This document shows positions 47,431 to 58,830 of a DNA stretch of 64,000 bases, in pieces; position 1 is the stretch's first letter; every line of letters starts with the position of its first letter. The notes beneath the pieces are model-generated. The model saw only the letters and a program-made list of their open reading frames with translations. It had not been told where the DNA came from and made no database searches. Both the position numbers and the translations under genes were made by a program. The stretch spans positions 14,476,042 through 14,540,041 of the forward strand of contig BSYO01000010.1 of the NCBI GenBank assembly GCA_033239525.1. The letters are read 5' to 3'. Origin of the DNA: Nepenthes gracilis. Taxonomy: Eukaryota > Streptophyta > Magnoliopsida > Caryophyllales > Nepenthaceae.

Positions 47431-50400
47431 AAAGACGCACAACTGTACCTCAAGTGCTGAACCAAGCCTATGGGCACATGAATGATCCTCATGCTCCAAT
47501 ATCCGAGGATCCATGAGTAAGCCATTACAAGCTCAAACTACACGAGCTGCCAATATATACAAAGGTAATTGCGTGATTGTGATCTTTATACGAACTGACT
47601 TTCCGTATCTCATGAGAACACAACATCCAACAGACAATTAACTTAATCATGAAATATGTCAATTACTATATTCCTAACAAGCTATAGTGATTGAACTTAA
47701 TAGAGATGGCAATGAGTCAAGTTTGGATAAGAAAAGTCAATTTTAAACCAAATCTAACACTTCTAATCTAATGCATACGTGGAAACAAATTTGATTTGAA
47801 TCTCTGCTAACCTGTCTCTAAGTTTGACTCCAACCTTAGAATAGATATCCTAAGCGTCCCAACAATAACAAAAGGTAAAGGGACCCATAAAAATTTCCCA
47901 AGGGACTGCTCTATCACTTGAGTCAATGAATAATGCTAGTCAAATTGGAAAGTAAAAATAATGGTAAGCCTTGGCTAGCTTGCTGGAAAGGAAAGGCATG
48001 CAAAACAATGAACTTAGTGGTAGAAGGTTGAAGCCTATCCAGGTTATTTAGTCCCTTTTTGCTCAGAACTAAAAGATCTCAATTACTTGACAAGCACATA
48101 GTGCCTTGGGCATTAAGGGATCCTTTCACTTGGAGGGTCCCAAAAGCCTTCGACAATATTGTATCAAGGTAAGTATTAAGAACCATAAATCTTACAAATA
48201 GGAGCTAATAAGCTGGTTCTTAGAGGTGTGACAATTTTAAGCACAAGACAAGAAGTTGAGGATGGCATAACCTGCTCATGACATGGAGAGTTTCATCCAT
48301 CAAAGCAAGCAAATCAATTCAGTCAACATGGATTTCTCTTAGTTCAACTTTGATGGGAAGAGAGATCAATCTAATTCGAGGACACTCAAAGCAGAAGATG
48401 TGTGAATTGGTGCTCTGTGAAGTGAAGGAATTTAGTAAATACCCAGGTATTCTGTTAACCTGAATTTCAAGTATCATCAATAAAAGAAGCACGATTTGAA
48501 GAGCAGAATGATCCACTAGTGCTAGGTGAAAAGCAATTTATTCAAAAGAGGATAATGCTAACTTATCGATAAAATGTGAAAAGAACTGTAAAAGTAATTG
48601 ATACTTACCCAAGAAAAAAATGTAAGAGTAATTAATCAAACTCAATGTCTAGATACTCAACACCTAAACATCTAAAAAACTGTTAGAAATATTTTCAATT
48701 GGAAAATTCCGTGATTAGAATAGGATATGCCTAATATATTTTTGAAGGATGCATGAGTACAAATTAGGCAGAATGTCAGACCTAATAGGTGCCTAATGGA
48801 TGGATGAGCACGGATTGAATAGAATAACACGCCTTGTAGGCACTTGAAAAACATAAGCGCAGACAGAATAGTAGCTCTCTGCTTGATGATGTGAATGTAT
48901 GTATTTTACACAAGCTCCTCACCTAATACATTTCCTGAGAGATACATGAGCATAGATTAGGTAGAATGTCATGCCTAATTGGTGCCTAAAGGATGTATGA
49001 GTACGGATTGGATAGAATATCACACCTAATGGGCACTTGAAAAACATGAGTACAAATAGAATGATAGCTCTCTACTTGTCAATGTGAATGTGTATATTTT
49101 ACACAATTGCTCCTTGCCTAATCTGGGTCTGACATACAATGCATGCCGCTTGGGTAAGGACTTCCGCCTAATGCGCTCATAACCTGTACACATAAGCCGA
49201 TTCCCTATTTTAGTTCTCTGAGGCATTTCTATCCCAATTTTCAACCATGCTATATATAATTCTCTTCTTACTTACCTTAACTGCCTCTATTGATTACATA
49301 TTACCTAAGAGAGTATTATTGAGTTTGAAGAAATTTTTCTTGGAAGAAAACCTCACTTTGCTTTTGAGACTAAATTGCTAAGTTTTTCTCATTCCCAAAA
49401 GTTTTCTACCATCTTCCAAAACTTGTTCTAACCTGTAAGCTTTCAGAATTTCATAGATGGTATGGACACTAAAGGTTCTAGTAGTATCAAATTCATTGGT
49501 CAAAGAAGTAAAATCTATAAGAAAATAAAAAAATATCCAATTCCACTGCGACAAGCAAATCAATAAAGTTCCTCGATAGAAGTCACGAGTTTAGAGAAAT
49601 CATCTATTGTTTCATCAACCTTGTTAGGAATATTTTTATTGGCATATCCAATAACTGGGTAAAACAAGTATTTAAAGAATTCTCAAGTATCGGTAAAGAC
49701 CAACATTGAATGCACGCCCATTATTTGCAAATGCATCATCTTTCAATATCCACACCTAACCTATGCCTACTACACGCATATGTATATTTTAACCAAAATG
49801 CCCACGCTTGCAGTAAGCCCAAACCACACATGAGCATCATTTATCCAAAATGACCACACCTGATATGTGCTTGAGCCATACATAAGTATTGTTTATCAAG
49901 AATGCTTGCACATAATGTGCACCTAAGTAGCGACTTGTGCTGGAACGCAGCCTTCGTGTCAAAGCTCTTGCGCTTGATGCATGTTTATGCGGCGCACATG
50001 TGCTTAACACTATTTTCTAAATAGCCGCGTATTTTTACCCTAATTTTCAACCTCTTTTGTAAATACCCCACTTTCAAACATTTATTTATGATGAAAAATT
50101 TGTGCACAAAGGCTGCAACCTCTAAGCTCTTTTTGTTAAAAGTGAATAGCCATTATTTGTTTGAGAAAATCAAACCTTTGCTCTTGAAATAATTGCAAAG
50201 GTTTTATCTCCCAATATTTTCTCTACTATTTTACACATTAGCTTTGGCCTATAAGCCCTCGTTTGGAACATCAGTTGCGTAGACGTTTGAATCTAGTAGT
50301 ATGCAGATATTCTATTTTAAGTGAAGCAAGATGAATAAGAAAACCGAAATGTATCACATTCCGCTACTATAAGCAAATCCAAAGAATTTCTTGGTAGAGG

Positions 50401-51144
50401 CCATGAGTCGAGATTAAGTCGACTAAGATTTAATAAGTCCTCACCACTCGGATTGTAAGTTGACTTTCTTAATTCATTACTTTCACTAGCTATAGAACCT
50501 CAAAGGATTTTACTCAATAACTATTAATTATCGAGAAAATTATCAAAATCTACATGTTAATTTTTTTTACTATTTAAATATATTTTGGTACTATAATTGA
50601 CTATGAATATTTATTATAATTTATATCTAGTATTGAATATATTTCACATGAATTCTAGATTCAAGTATATTTGTTTTCTTGAATTCACAAGGTCTAAATT
50701 AATAAAAATTAGGGACTCCCTAGTCTTTTTAATGTACCACGGGTAATAAGTTGACTTTCATTATTAGTTTTGCTTTTAATGGCAATAGAACTCTGAGGTT
50801 TTACCCAAAAAATGTTTTGCCTTGAGATTTTCATTCATCACTAATATTTTTATCCATTTATTTTTTCTGCACTACGCTTATTATTATTGGTGATGAAGCT
50901 TTTGCGATCAACCTTTATTTCTTTACTGTAGCATCTAGGACCATTTAATCACTGGATGTAATGAATATTTGGATACCTTTGGCTTTCGAGTTGTTGTGGG
51001 GTCTAAACTTTATGGGTGTATCATATTTCTCAAAACTAACATACCAAACCTTCAATCGAACACTTGAGAGTAACTATAACTACAAACTGGCAACTACATC
51101 ATAGTAGCGATAAATTCGAAGGGGAAGAAGAATAGAGTACTGAC
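47431..51144. other. Remainder of KH gene intron 1, repeat-rich, no exon found
   Basis: A 193-bp duplication at 48748-49130 (GATGCATGAGTACAAATTAG and GATACATGAGCATAGATTAG). A second, more diverged pair about 800 bp apart (49330-49600 and 50140-50420) shares AAAACC(G/T)...AATTCCACTGCGACAAGCAAATC-type text and GTAGAGGCCATGAGT / ATAGAAGTCACGAGT. These look like stacked LTR relics with GCGCATG-rich U3-like sequence (49880-50000). I searched the minus strand for the KH1 tail and KH2 head and did not find them. Confidence 0.45.
48748..49130. repeat. 193-bp tandem duplication
   Basis: Starts at 48748 and 48941; shared anchors include AGGTGCCTAA, CACTTGAAAAACAT and ATAGCTCTCT followed by TTTTACACAA. 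Confidence 0.8.
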
Positions 51145-51419
51145 CACGAGATCGAGAGTGCCGAGAGGAGCGTCAAGAACACGAATGCAAGCATGGGTTT
51201 CATAGCAAATGTTCTTAACAAGTTCTCCTCTGCGGCCGATTATACAGCCGACCATGAGCACTGGAACTGCCAGCCGGAACACATTTCAACCCGGCCACTC
51301 TGGCGATCTCATTGTTGTTGTTATTGTCGTTGGAAGTGCCGCCTTTTCTGATTTCGCGCCGCCGCTGCTTCAGCGTGTGGATTTTTTGTCCCCTCTTGGA
51401 TTTCTGCCAATTTCGCCAT
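51145..51419 (-). CDS. KH gene exon 1: N terminus and KH1 head, with lesions
   Basis: ATG at 51417-51419 begins MAKLAEIQEGTKNPHAEAAA and reaches a TAA after 32 codons. The KH1 text is in another frame: EWPG, a TGA, then NVFRLAVPVLMVGCIIGRRG and ELVKNICYETHACIRVLDAP, ending DLV before the donor GTGGTCAGT (51143-51145 region). Related proteins read WPGW...VFRL here, so the TGA may be a mutated Trp codon. The GxxG loop (GRRG) is intact. A frameshift in the CAA/AAC-rich segment (51310-51335) plus the TGA argue for loss of function, unless an unseen upstream exon or intron explains the frame change. The upstream sequence is CT-rich, as in a plant 5' UTR. Confidence 0.75.
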
Positions 51420-52447
51420 TCTTTTGGGTTTGAAGAAAGAGAGAGAGAGTAGGTGAGTGGGGGTTGAATCTTGAAACGAGATTGTTGGGGAGGGAGAGAA
51501 GGAGAAAATGTGGGTTGATGCGGGCTTCGGACAGATGGAAGGGAGACCAGGGTTCGCTTCCGCGCATCAAACAACCGTTGGATTCAAAATTTAAAAATTA
51601 TTAGGTAAAAACATTTTTCTATTTTTTTAACATTATTTAATATTTATTTTTTAATCCAATAATTAAAAAAAAAATGCATACCTAATATTTTTAATTTTAA
51701 ATCATATATTTAATGAGCCGAGGAGCTCTCGATCTCACCTCAAACGTGCAACTCATGCTCTTTAGTTTGATAACAATTTTACTTACCAAAAAAAATAAAT
51801 CTGATAATTTATGTATTTTTTTTAAAAAAAATAATTATTTTTCAATTTTTAAATTTGTTTAAAATAAAACATTTGATTGATTAGATTTTCAAAGATCATC
51901 GAATCAAAACTTCCGTTTAGCAAAAACGATCAAATTTGACTAATTTTTATCAAGTTAAGCATTTCAAAAAATATTTTTTTAATTTTTATTTTCAAACTTT
52001 TTTTAAAAAAAACATGTTCATTTAATTCTTTCATAAATATAAATATTTTAATAATTTAATATTTATCAGTAATTATATGTAAATTTTTAACCTTCAAATA
52101 TAATAAAAATTATTAATTTTATAGATTATTTAATAAATTTAGTAAATATATTCATTTCTTATAATTTAACTAATCAAACTCTTTTTGTGATTGTCTTCTT
52201 CAAAATCACATATTTTTTAAAAATATGACAAATTTGCATATATTCATTTATTAATATGACAAGCTCTTTAATTGCATAATAAAAAATTTTATATCAAATA
52301 TCTTTTTAAATAATAAACTGTTACATAAAATGACATATATAAATTTTATACATATAATTTACATTATTAATATTTAATCATTAATTATTATTTTCTCATA
52401 AATATGGCTTTAATTTATTTGAATTAAATTTAACAAATTAATATATC
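51420..52447. promoter_or_regulatory. Presumed 5' UTR and promoter of the KH gene
   Basis: Minus-strand reading shows a CT-rich leader (TCTCTCTCTCTTTCTTC, 51425-51455) before the ATG. Further up, DNA becomes extremely AT-rich (51590-52440). No TATA box can be singled out in such AT-rich DNA. Element G starts at 52448, so only about 1 kb of the original promoter remains adjacent. Confidence 0.45.
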
Positions 52448-53225
52448 TGATGGGTCCTGGAACCTAGGCCCAAAATCGCAGAAGCAGGCCCAAAGAGTTA
52501 TATAAAAAGGTTGGCCCAGAAGGCCCATAAACCCGACCTCGAATTCAAACGGCTGGCGCGTTTTCGAGAACTTGGCCACCCGAACAGACACCGAGACCCC
52601 TTTAAGACGGGGACCACCAGAAAGACCAAAATAGCCCAGATGCCAGCTCAGCGCATGCAACGACTCCCGACACGCCGTACCTACAAAGCGTGCCGCCTCT
52701 GAAGGCCAGATCTGCAGTGCCAGGATGTGTCTCCTCACATGCCGCATCCACAGTGGTGGCGATGGTGGCAGACAGCCCTAACGTGCCAGCGCCACGTGTC
52801 GTCTTCCTTACGGCATTACGTTCACTATAAATACCCAACTTCAGCAGCTGAAGAAGGGGCTTTTGGCTTCGAGATCTCCTTAACCAGACTCTAGCAAAAA
52901 TCCCCAGAGAAAAGAGAAAAAGAGAGAAGTTATATTTCTTAAGTTGTAAACACCCTGAGGACGCTAAGTTTCCCAGGCTTCCATTGTTGTATTTCCTCTT
53001 CTTCATAGTGAGATTTCTCGGACAGCACGTCCGCCACCGTGGTTTTTCACCCTTCGCTATATTGAGGGATTTTCCACGTAAACTGAAGTGCTCATCCCCT
53101 GTCCCCATGCTTTTCTATTCACTGGACTCCCGCTCACTTTGTGTTGCTCCACTCTGACCGCCCGCGTACTTAGAAATCCGCTCGCATTCGATTTCTCGCA
53201 CGTCCAGAGTTACCCGGATGCAACA
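52448..53225 (+). repeat. 5' LTR of element G
   Basis: TATA-like CACTATAAATACCC at about 52825-52838. Differs from the 3' LTR mainly by transitions, except for a strongly diverged window at 52646-52746. Confidence 0.93.
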
Positions 53226-53243
53226 TTAGCGCCGTCTGTGGGA
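53226..53243 (+). other. Primer-binding site of element G
   Basis: TTAGCGCCGTCTGTGGGA right after the LTR; Tat elements usually have TTGGCGCCGTCTGTGGG. Confidence 0.8.
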
Positions 53244-53319
53244 ACAACTGAAAGTCAGCTTTTCACATTTTCTACAATACTCAACAACCTAAGCTTCAAA
53301 TCTTTCAATAGTGAACACA

Positions 53320-54775
53320 ATGGCGCAAGCGAGCGCAGCCCCCAGAGAAGTGGCCTCGCAGGACGGAGGCGCTAACCCCTGTGCTGGGGTTGAGAATCAC
53401 CCCGACCCGATGGTGAGGGGCTTGGCCGCCCAGGTGGCTGGCATGTCACAGGCCTTTGTGACCCTTTACTCCAAAATCGACCCATTTCAAGCAGCGGCTC
53501 TCGACAGGCCTCACAAGCCGAGGCGCCGCAAGTCGGGAACGAAGGAGGCAAAATGGCCACAAAGACCTCCTAGTCGGAGGGGAACACCCGAGGACCTGGT
53601 GGCTTCCAAAGCAGCAGAGTGCCACGAAGGGTCGAGAACCAACTGTGTCCTCGGGTTCGAGAAAGCCCCCGAGAGACGCTGTTCGGAGGCCTGTGGGAAC
53701 CACCACGACCGCGACGATCGGGGCGGTTCCCGAGATGTGCTCCCAAGAGGAGCCCGCACGGCCCCAGAGGGTCTGCGATTCGAGAGCCTTATGAGCTAAG
53801 GCACTACCCGAACGAAAGAAGGACGGCTGCCCCACCTCGAGTGGAGGCCGGATCGGAAAAGGATGGAACTCGATGTCACATGAGAGCAATGGAGGAGGAG
53901 GAGCTAACGCACTCCAATCTCCGTTTTCCATGAAGATTAGGACGAGGACGCTCCCCCCAAAGTTCAAGATGCCCAACCTGGAGCTGTACGATGGCAGCGG
54001 TGATCCCATGGATCACCTTAACCATTTCAGGGAGCACCTGAGCCTCCATGGTTTGGGCGAGACAACCATGTGCCAAAGCTTCCCTCCGACTGCGGGGGAC
54101 GCACGGATGTGGTTCTACGGAATGCTCGCGGACTCCATCTGGCGACGGCTTTCTGTCCCAGTTTGCCTCCAGCAGAAGAATGGAGAAGCATCCCAGGCAG
54201 ATCCCGAGGCCGACCGACGAGGTGAAGTCAATGCCTTCCTCTCGCCCTCGAAGGGGTGCTTTCTTCAAGCACCTCGAACATAAAGGTCCGCACCTTTATA
54301 AAGGCCGAGGTCAGCGCTTAGCTTAGCATAGCGGCCGAAGAGGCCAACGACGCCAAAAGGCCTGAGAGGGACGAGCACCCTCAGCAGAAGGCCGCGGAGG
54401 GAAAAAGGAAATCTGGGGACTATCAAAGTCCCCAGACGACAAAGAAGCACCATAAGGCCGAGCAGAGCTCTCGAAGAGAGCCTCGGCCAATCCATCTCAC
54501 GCCGCTGAACGACTCCCGCACCAACGTCCTCATGCAGATCCGGGGAGAAAAGTTTTTGAAGTGGCCCAAGCAGCTGAAGAACCCGGGCAGTGGGGACCAA
54601 TCAAAGTATTGTGACTTTCACCGCTGCGGAGGTCATAGCACGGAGGATTGCAGGACCCTGCAGAGCGAGATCGAGGAGCTCATCCGAGAGGACACCTCGC
54701 CCGCTTCCTTCGTAGGTCGGGATGACACCTCGGGACCGAGGACGGGAGACGCAGAGCCCCGGTGAACCGAGTGGT
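53320..54775 (+). pseudogene. Element G gag
   Basis: ATG at 53320 (MAQASAAPREVASQDGG). A frameshift-rich middle follows, then the conserved core MPNLELYDGSGDPMDHLNHF, REHLSLHGLGETTMCQSFPP, DARMWFYGML (53968-54135). The end carries NVLMQIRGEKFLKWPK-type text, CDFHRCGGHSTEDCRTLQSE and IEELIRED (54610-54705), the zinc-binding segment typical of Tat gag. At least three frames are needed, so Gag is not made intact. Antisense open frames here (53446-54009, 53876-54268) are GC-driven shadows. Confidence 0.85.
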
Positions 54776-54786
54776 CATGCGGGGTC

Positions 54787-55374
54787 GTGAACATGATCTC
54801 TAGCCGACCGGCTGGGGGAGACGGGCGTGGACTTGCAGCAGCGAAGAGGCCAAGGATGGGGCCTGGAAGTGAAGACGATGTTATCTGCTTTAGCAGTGGG
54901 GACTTAGATCATGTAACTTCTCCTCACTCCGATCCCCTGGTTGTAACCGCACTCGTTTCAGATGGAGCAAATGACTACGAGATGAAACGAGTATTTGTTG
55001 ATAATGGAAGCTCTCGCAATTTGCTGTATCTTGATGCCTTCTTCAAATTAGGGCTTAAGAAGAATCAAATGAAAGCGCCGGAAGGGCCACTCTATGGGTT
55101 GGACAACGAGCCAGTGCCCGTCCAAGGTATCATCCAGTTGGAGGTAACCCTGGGAAACTATCCGAGGACAGCATCACAAGTCCTCACCTTCCTCGTCGTG
55201 GACTTGCCCTCGGTCTACAACGTGATACTCGGACGGCCTTGCTTGGCCGCGTTCAGCGCAGTGACCTTCATTCCACATCTTAAGATGAAGTTCCCCACCC
55301 CGTGTGGGGTAGGAGAGGTCCTGAGACCCGGCCAACCGGACGGATGTGTTACTTGGCCCAAACCGAGCAAGTAA
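54787..55374 (+). CDS. Element G aspartic protease region
   Basis: A single open frame of 195 codons: DDVICFSSGDLDHVTSPHSD, PLVVTALVSDGANDYEMKRV, FVDNGSSRNLLYLDAFFKLG, then GIIQLEVTLG and YNVILGRPCLAAFSAV. FVDNGSS holds the catalytic Asp where relatives have VDTGSS, so T is N. ILGRP is the conserved second half of the fold. The frame closes before RT through a frameshift. Confidence 0.85.
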   Translation: MNMISSRPAGGDGRGLAAAKRPRMGPGSEDDVICFSSGDLDHVTSPHSDPLVVTALVSDGANDYEMKRVFVDNGSSRNLLYLDAFFKLGLKKNQMKAPEGPLYGLDNEPVPVQGIIQLEVTLGNYPRTASQVLTFLVVDLPSVYNVILGRPCLAAFSAVTFIPHLKMKFPTPCGVGEVLRPGQPDGCVTWPKPSK

Positions 55375-55639
55375 CACTTCCACACCCCATGGAAGACCTC
55401 GACCTCGGGGGACGAGGCAACACCGCAACACGCCGGCCGGGAGAGCCCAGTAGTCCGAGTCCCGTTGGATCCCGCGGACCAAGAAAAATATGTCCAAATA
55501 GGAGCTCACTCTCGAGGCAAGAAGGACCAACTCGCGCTTTTCTACGAAAATCCCTCGACGTGTTCGCATGGTCCCCAAAGACATGCCCGGATCTCACCCG
55601 AGATCATCGTCCACAAATTAGGCGTCGACCCCGTGCATA

Positions 55640-56330
55640 AGCCGGTCGATGACGGAGAAACTATTCCACGGAAAAGTAGGTGGCCATCCGCGATGAGGTC
55701 AAGAAACTCCTGGACGCTGGATTCATCCGAGAGGTCCAGTACCCGGACTGGTTGGCCAACGTTGTCATGGTGAAAAAGAGCAATAGAAAGTGGAGAATGT
55801 GCGTGACTTCACCGACCTCAACAAGGCGTGCCCCCAAGACATACTTCCCATTGCCCAGATCGACCACCTTGTGGACTCAACGTCCGCCATGAACTCTTAA
55901 GCTTCATGGATGCGTACTGGTACAACCGGATCAAAATGAGCCCCGAGGACGAGGAGCATACGTCATTCATGACGACCAAGGGACGATGTTATAAGGTAAT
56001 GCCTTTGACTCAAGAACGTTGGAGCAACCTATCAACGGCTCGTGAATAAGATGTTCAAAGACCGAGATGGGCGTAAACGTGGAAGTATACGCTGACGACA
56101 TGCTCGTTAAGAGCCGGTGAGCAACGATCACGTGAGGGACTTGGGCCGAGACCTTCCATATGCTCGTAACCCATGGAATGAAACTCAACCCCAAAGTGCA
56201 CGTTCGATGTTTCCTCTCGGAAAATTCTTAGGCTATATTGTGTCACACCGAGGAATTGAGGCAAACCCAGAAAAGATCCAAGCGATCTAGAACATGCGGT
56301 CCCCACAAACGGTAAAGGAGGTACAGCTTC
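55640..56330 (+). pseudogene. Element G reverse transcriptase
   Basis: EVKKLLDAGFIREVQYPDWL and ANVVMVKKSNRKWRMC (55693-55805), then DAYWYNRIKMSPEDEEHTSF and MTTKGRCYKVMP (55908-56005). Active site YADD at 56088-56099 within VEVYADDMLVKS. KFLGYIVSHRGIEANPEKI follows after shifts. Several one-base shifts separate the blocks. Confidence 0.88.
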
Positions 56331-56399
56331 TTATCGGGCGACCGCCGCCCTCTCCCGTTTCCTAGCAAAATCGGCCGAGAAGCACCAGCCGTTCTTTAA

Positions 56400-57235
56400 A
56401 GCGCTAAGAGGAACAAAATCCTGAGATTTTCGGTGGACTGACGACTGCGAGGAAGCGTTCCAAGGACTCAAGAGCTACCTCTCGAGTCCGCCCCTATTAG
56501 CTTCTCTTCAGCAAGGCGAAGAGCTGTACTTGTACCTCTCCGTGTCCGACGCAGCACTGAGCTCGGTATTGGTACGAGAGCAGCATGGCAAGCAGCGGCC
56601 CGTGTATTACGTCTGCAAGACTTTCGCGGGCGCCGAGACCAGATATCCCTTGACGGAGAAGGTGGCCTTGGCGTTGGTTTGTTCCACAAGGAAACTCAGA
56701 CCGTACTTCCAAGCACACAAGGTGATAGTCCTAACCGATCAACCTTTAAGAGTCAAGCTTTTGAACTCGAGATCTCCTACCCCGATCAAGTGGGCCATCG
56801 AGTTGGGAGTTTGACAGTGAGTTCCGTCCGAGACCAGCCTTAAAGGGACAGGCACTCGCGGACTTTCTCGTCGAAACGACGGCACCGCCCACTTGTGACG
56901 AAGACCGGACTACAACGGACGAGTTCCGCAGAACCAACGCTTGGACCTTGCACGTGGACGGCTCCTCCATGATGGACGGCTGCGGAGCAGGGAACGTGTT
57001 ACGCACATCTGAGGGAATGGAGATAAAGTATTCGTTGACGTTAGGATTCTCGGCCACAAACAACATCGTAGAATACGAGGCCTTGCTGGCCGGACTCCGA
57101 CTCGCCAAGGAATGCTCGGCCAGAGAACTCATCATCTATAGCGATTCCGAGTTGGTCATCAATCGTCCCGCTAAGCTTCGACGTCCAACAACGAGCACTT
57201 GTCCAAGTACCTTTCAAAGGTCGTGGCGTGATCGT
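56400..57235 (+). pseudogene. Element G tandem RNase H domains
   Basis: First RNase H: LYLYLSVSDAALSSVLVREQ, KQRPVYYVCKTFAGAETRYP, VIVLTDQPLR (56524-56755). A second, archaeal-type RNase H follows: LHVDGSSMMDGCGAGNVL, FSATNNIVEYEALLAGLRLA, LIIYSDSELVIN (56946-57170), keeping its D, E and D catalytic residues. Two RNase H domains between RT and integrase are characteristic of Tat-lineage elements. The frame is lost soon after 57180. Confidence 0.85.
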
Positions 57236-57539
57236 GGGGTTCAAGACGACCGAGTTCATCCATATCCCGCGGGAGGAAAACGCCAAAGCCGACACGCCGC
57301 CGAGCCGCGGCCTCCGAGATCCCGAACAATGCGCCGGGGATGCGAGAGATCCTCGGAGAGGTCCAAGATTGAAGACCCCCCGAAGGGAGGTGATGCAGTC
57401 GCAGACGGAAGCACATGGATGACTCCTACCCGGTTTTTATCCGATGGCTCACCGCCCGAGAACCCAAGCGAAGCCAAGAAGATAAAGAAGATAAATGGTT
57501 GGTACACGGTCGTAGACGGCCGGCCAGACGACGGGCTTC

Positions 57540-58760
57540 TTGGCCCCTACTTGAGGTGTCTTACTCCGCAAAAAGCCGAATACGCCCGCAGGAGGTGCAC
57601 CTCGGAATATGCGATCCCATGTTGGAGGAAAGAATCTAGCCTTTAAGCTCATGAGGCAAGGATACTACTGGCCGACTATGAAATATGACGCCATGGATTT
57701 CGTACGTAAATGTGAGAGCTGCCAACTCCACGGCAACATAAACCATCGCCCCCACACAGAACTCCGGGTGCTACAATCCCCATGGCCGTTTGCCCAATGG
57801 GGGCTCGACATCCTCGGGCCATTCCCTCTCGCCCCTGGACAAAGGAAGTTCCTAATCGTGGAAATTGACTACTTCACCAAATGGATGGAAGCGGTACCAC
57901 TGGCCAAAATAACAGAGCAAAACGCGACAGAGTTCCTCCGACAGAACATCGTGTGCAGGTTTGGAGTGCCCAAGTGCGCCGTGACTGACAACGGAACGCA
58001 GTTCACTGGAAAGCGGTTCACTAAGTACTGCGTAAGCCTGAGGATCAACCTGCTGCACACATCAGTGGCGTACCCGCAGGCCAATGGGCAGGTGGAAGTG
58101 ACAAATCGCACAATCTTACACGGGCTAAAAACCAGGCTGGAACTGTCTGAGGGCTCATCGGTACATGAGTTGCCCTCAGTCCTCTGGTCGTACAGAACGA
58201 CGCCACGGGAGCCCACAAGAGAGACCCCTTTCAACATTTGCTACGAGTCGAAGCCGTCATCCCAATAAGTATGCCTTACCGGTCCCCTGCTAGGTGCTTC
58301 AAATAAGAATCGGATAATGTACCCAAAGGCTCCGAGAAAGCCTTGATGCCCTCAAGGAAGTCCACGACCAGGCGAGACTTAGGGTGGCGACCTACCAACA
58401 ACAGGTGGCCCGCTATTACAACAAGAAGGTGAAGGCGCGACCGTTCGAGGTCGGGGATCTCATACTAAGAAGCGTGGAAGCCACGAGAAAAATAGCAGGA
58501 AGAAACAAGCTCTCACCAAATTGGGAAGGGCCGTTTTTAGTTTCGGCTATCCTTCGAGAAGGAGTTTACAAGCTACGCACCCAAGATGGCAAGCTAATAC
58601 CCCGACTGAACGCCACTCACCTAAGGAAGTACTACCAAAGGAAAAGCGGGCCGTCTCCAACAAACAAAAACCCTACTGCGACCGAGCGGTCCCAAAGGCC
58701 GGCCCTTGAGGTCATAACAAAACTCACAGACCGAGCGGTCCCAGGCCGCCCTTGAGATCA
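57540..58760 (+). CDS. Element G integrase, mostly open
   Basis: The frame 57609-58268 is open: YYWPTMKYDAMDFVRKCESC and QLHGN (zinc domain CxxC), WGLDILGPFPLA with the first catalytic Asp, YFTKWMEAVPL, VTDNGTQFTGKRF with the second Asp, YPQANGQVEVTNRTILHGLK with the catalytic Glu, and WSYRTTPREPTRETPF. A frameshift near 58270 leads to the C-terminal part at 58384-58755: YYNKKVKARPFEVGDLILR, NKLSPNWEGPFLVS, PRLNATHLRKYY. The upstream His pair region is disrupted. The best preserved domain of the element. Confidence 0.9.
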
Positions 58761-58830
58761 TAACAAAAACTTCACTGTGACCGAGCTGGTCCCAAGAGGC
58801 CGCCCTTGGGATAAAAGTCAGAATTTCTTT
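58675..58830 (+). repeat. Tandem repeats downstream of element G integrase
   Basis: Three imperfect units of about 50-60 bp starting GACCGAGC(G/T)GGTCCCA with GGCCGCCCTTGAG/GG and ATAACAAAA. Short tandem repeats at this place are common in Tat elements. Confidence 0.8.

Larger units (their letters stand above)
13422..51419 (-). pseudogene. FLK/PEPPER-like KH-domain RNA-binding protein gene, probably decayed
   Basis: Four minus-strand exons in the expected order encode a plant three-KH protein of the FLK/PEPPER family, nuclear RNA-binding proteins that act in flowering-time and floral mRNA processing. They are: N terminus plus KH1 head (51145-51419), the C-terminal half of KH2 (16283-16435), the linker to KH3 (15956-16203) and KH3 (13422-13607). 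The phases of the three downstream exons fit each other (1, 0). The first visible intron is about 34.7 kb and is filled with nested retroelements. Defects: N-terminal frame and KH1 frame disagree, a TGA interrupts just before KH1, the KH1 tail and the GxxG-bearing KH2 head were not found, KH3 lacks three residues and one loop glycine, and no final exon was found. A diverged but live gene with unseen exons remains possible. Confidence 0.75.

Noticed and set aside
47521..47640. Candidate right end of copia E with TACAAA resembling the left flank ACAAA
   Set aside because: No CA end precedes it and homology to the left LTR has already faded, so the boundary cannot be supported.
53088..53375. Plus frame spanning the 5' LTR end of element G
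   Set aside because: Covers LTR, primer-binding site and gag start; non-coding by position.
53446..54009. 187-codon minus frame in element G
   Set aside because: It is antisense to the conserved gag core; the long open length follows from high GC content and it shows no domain.
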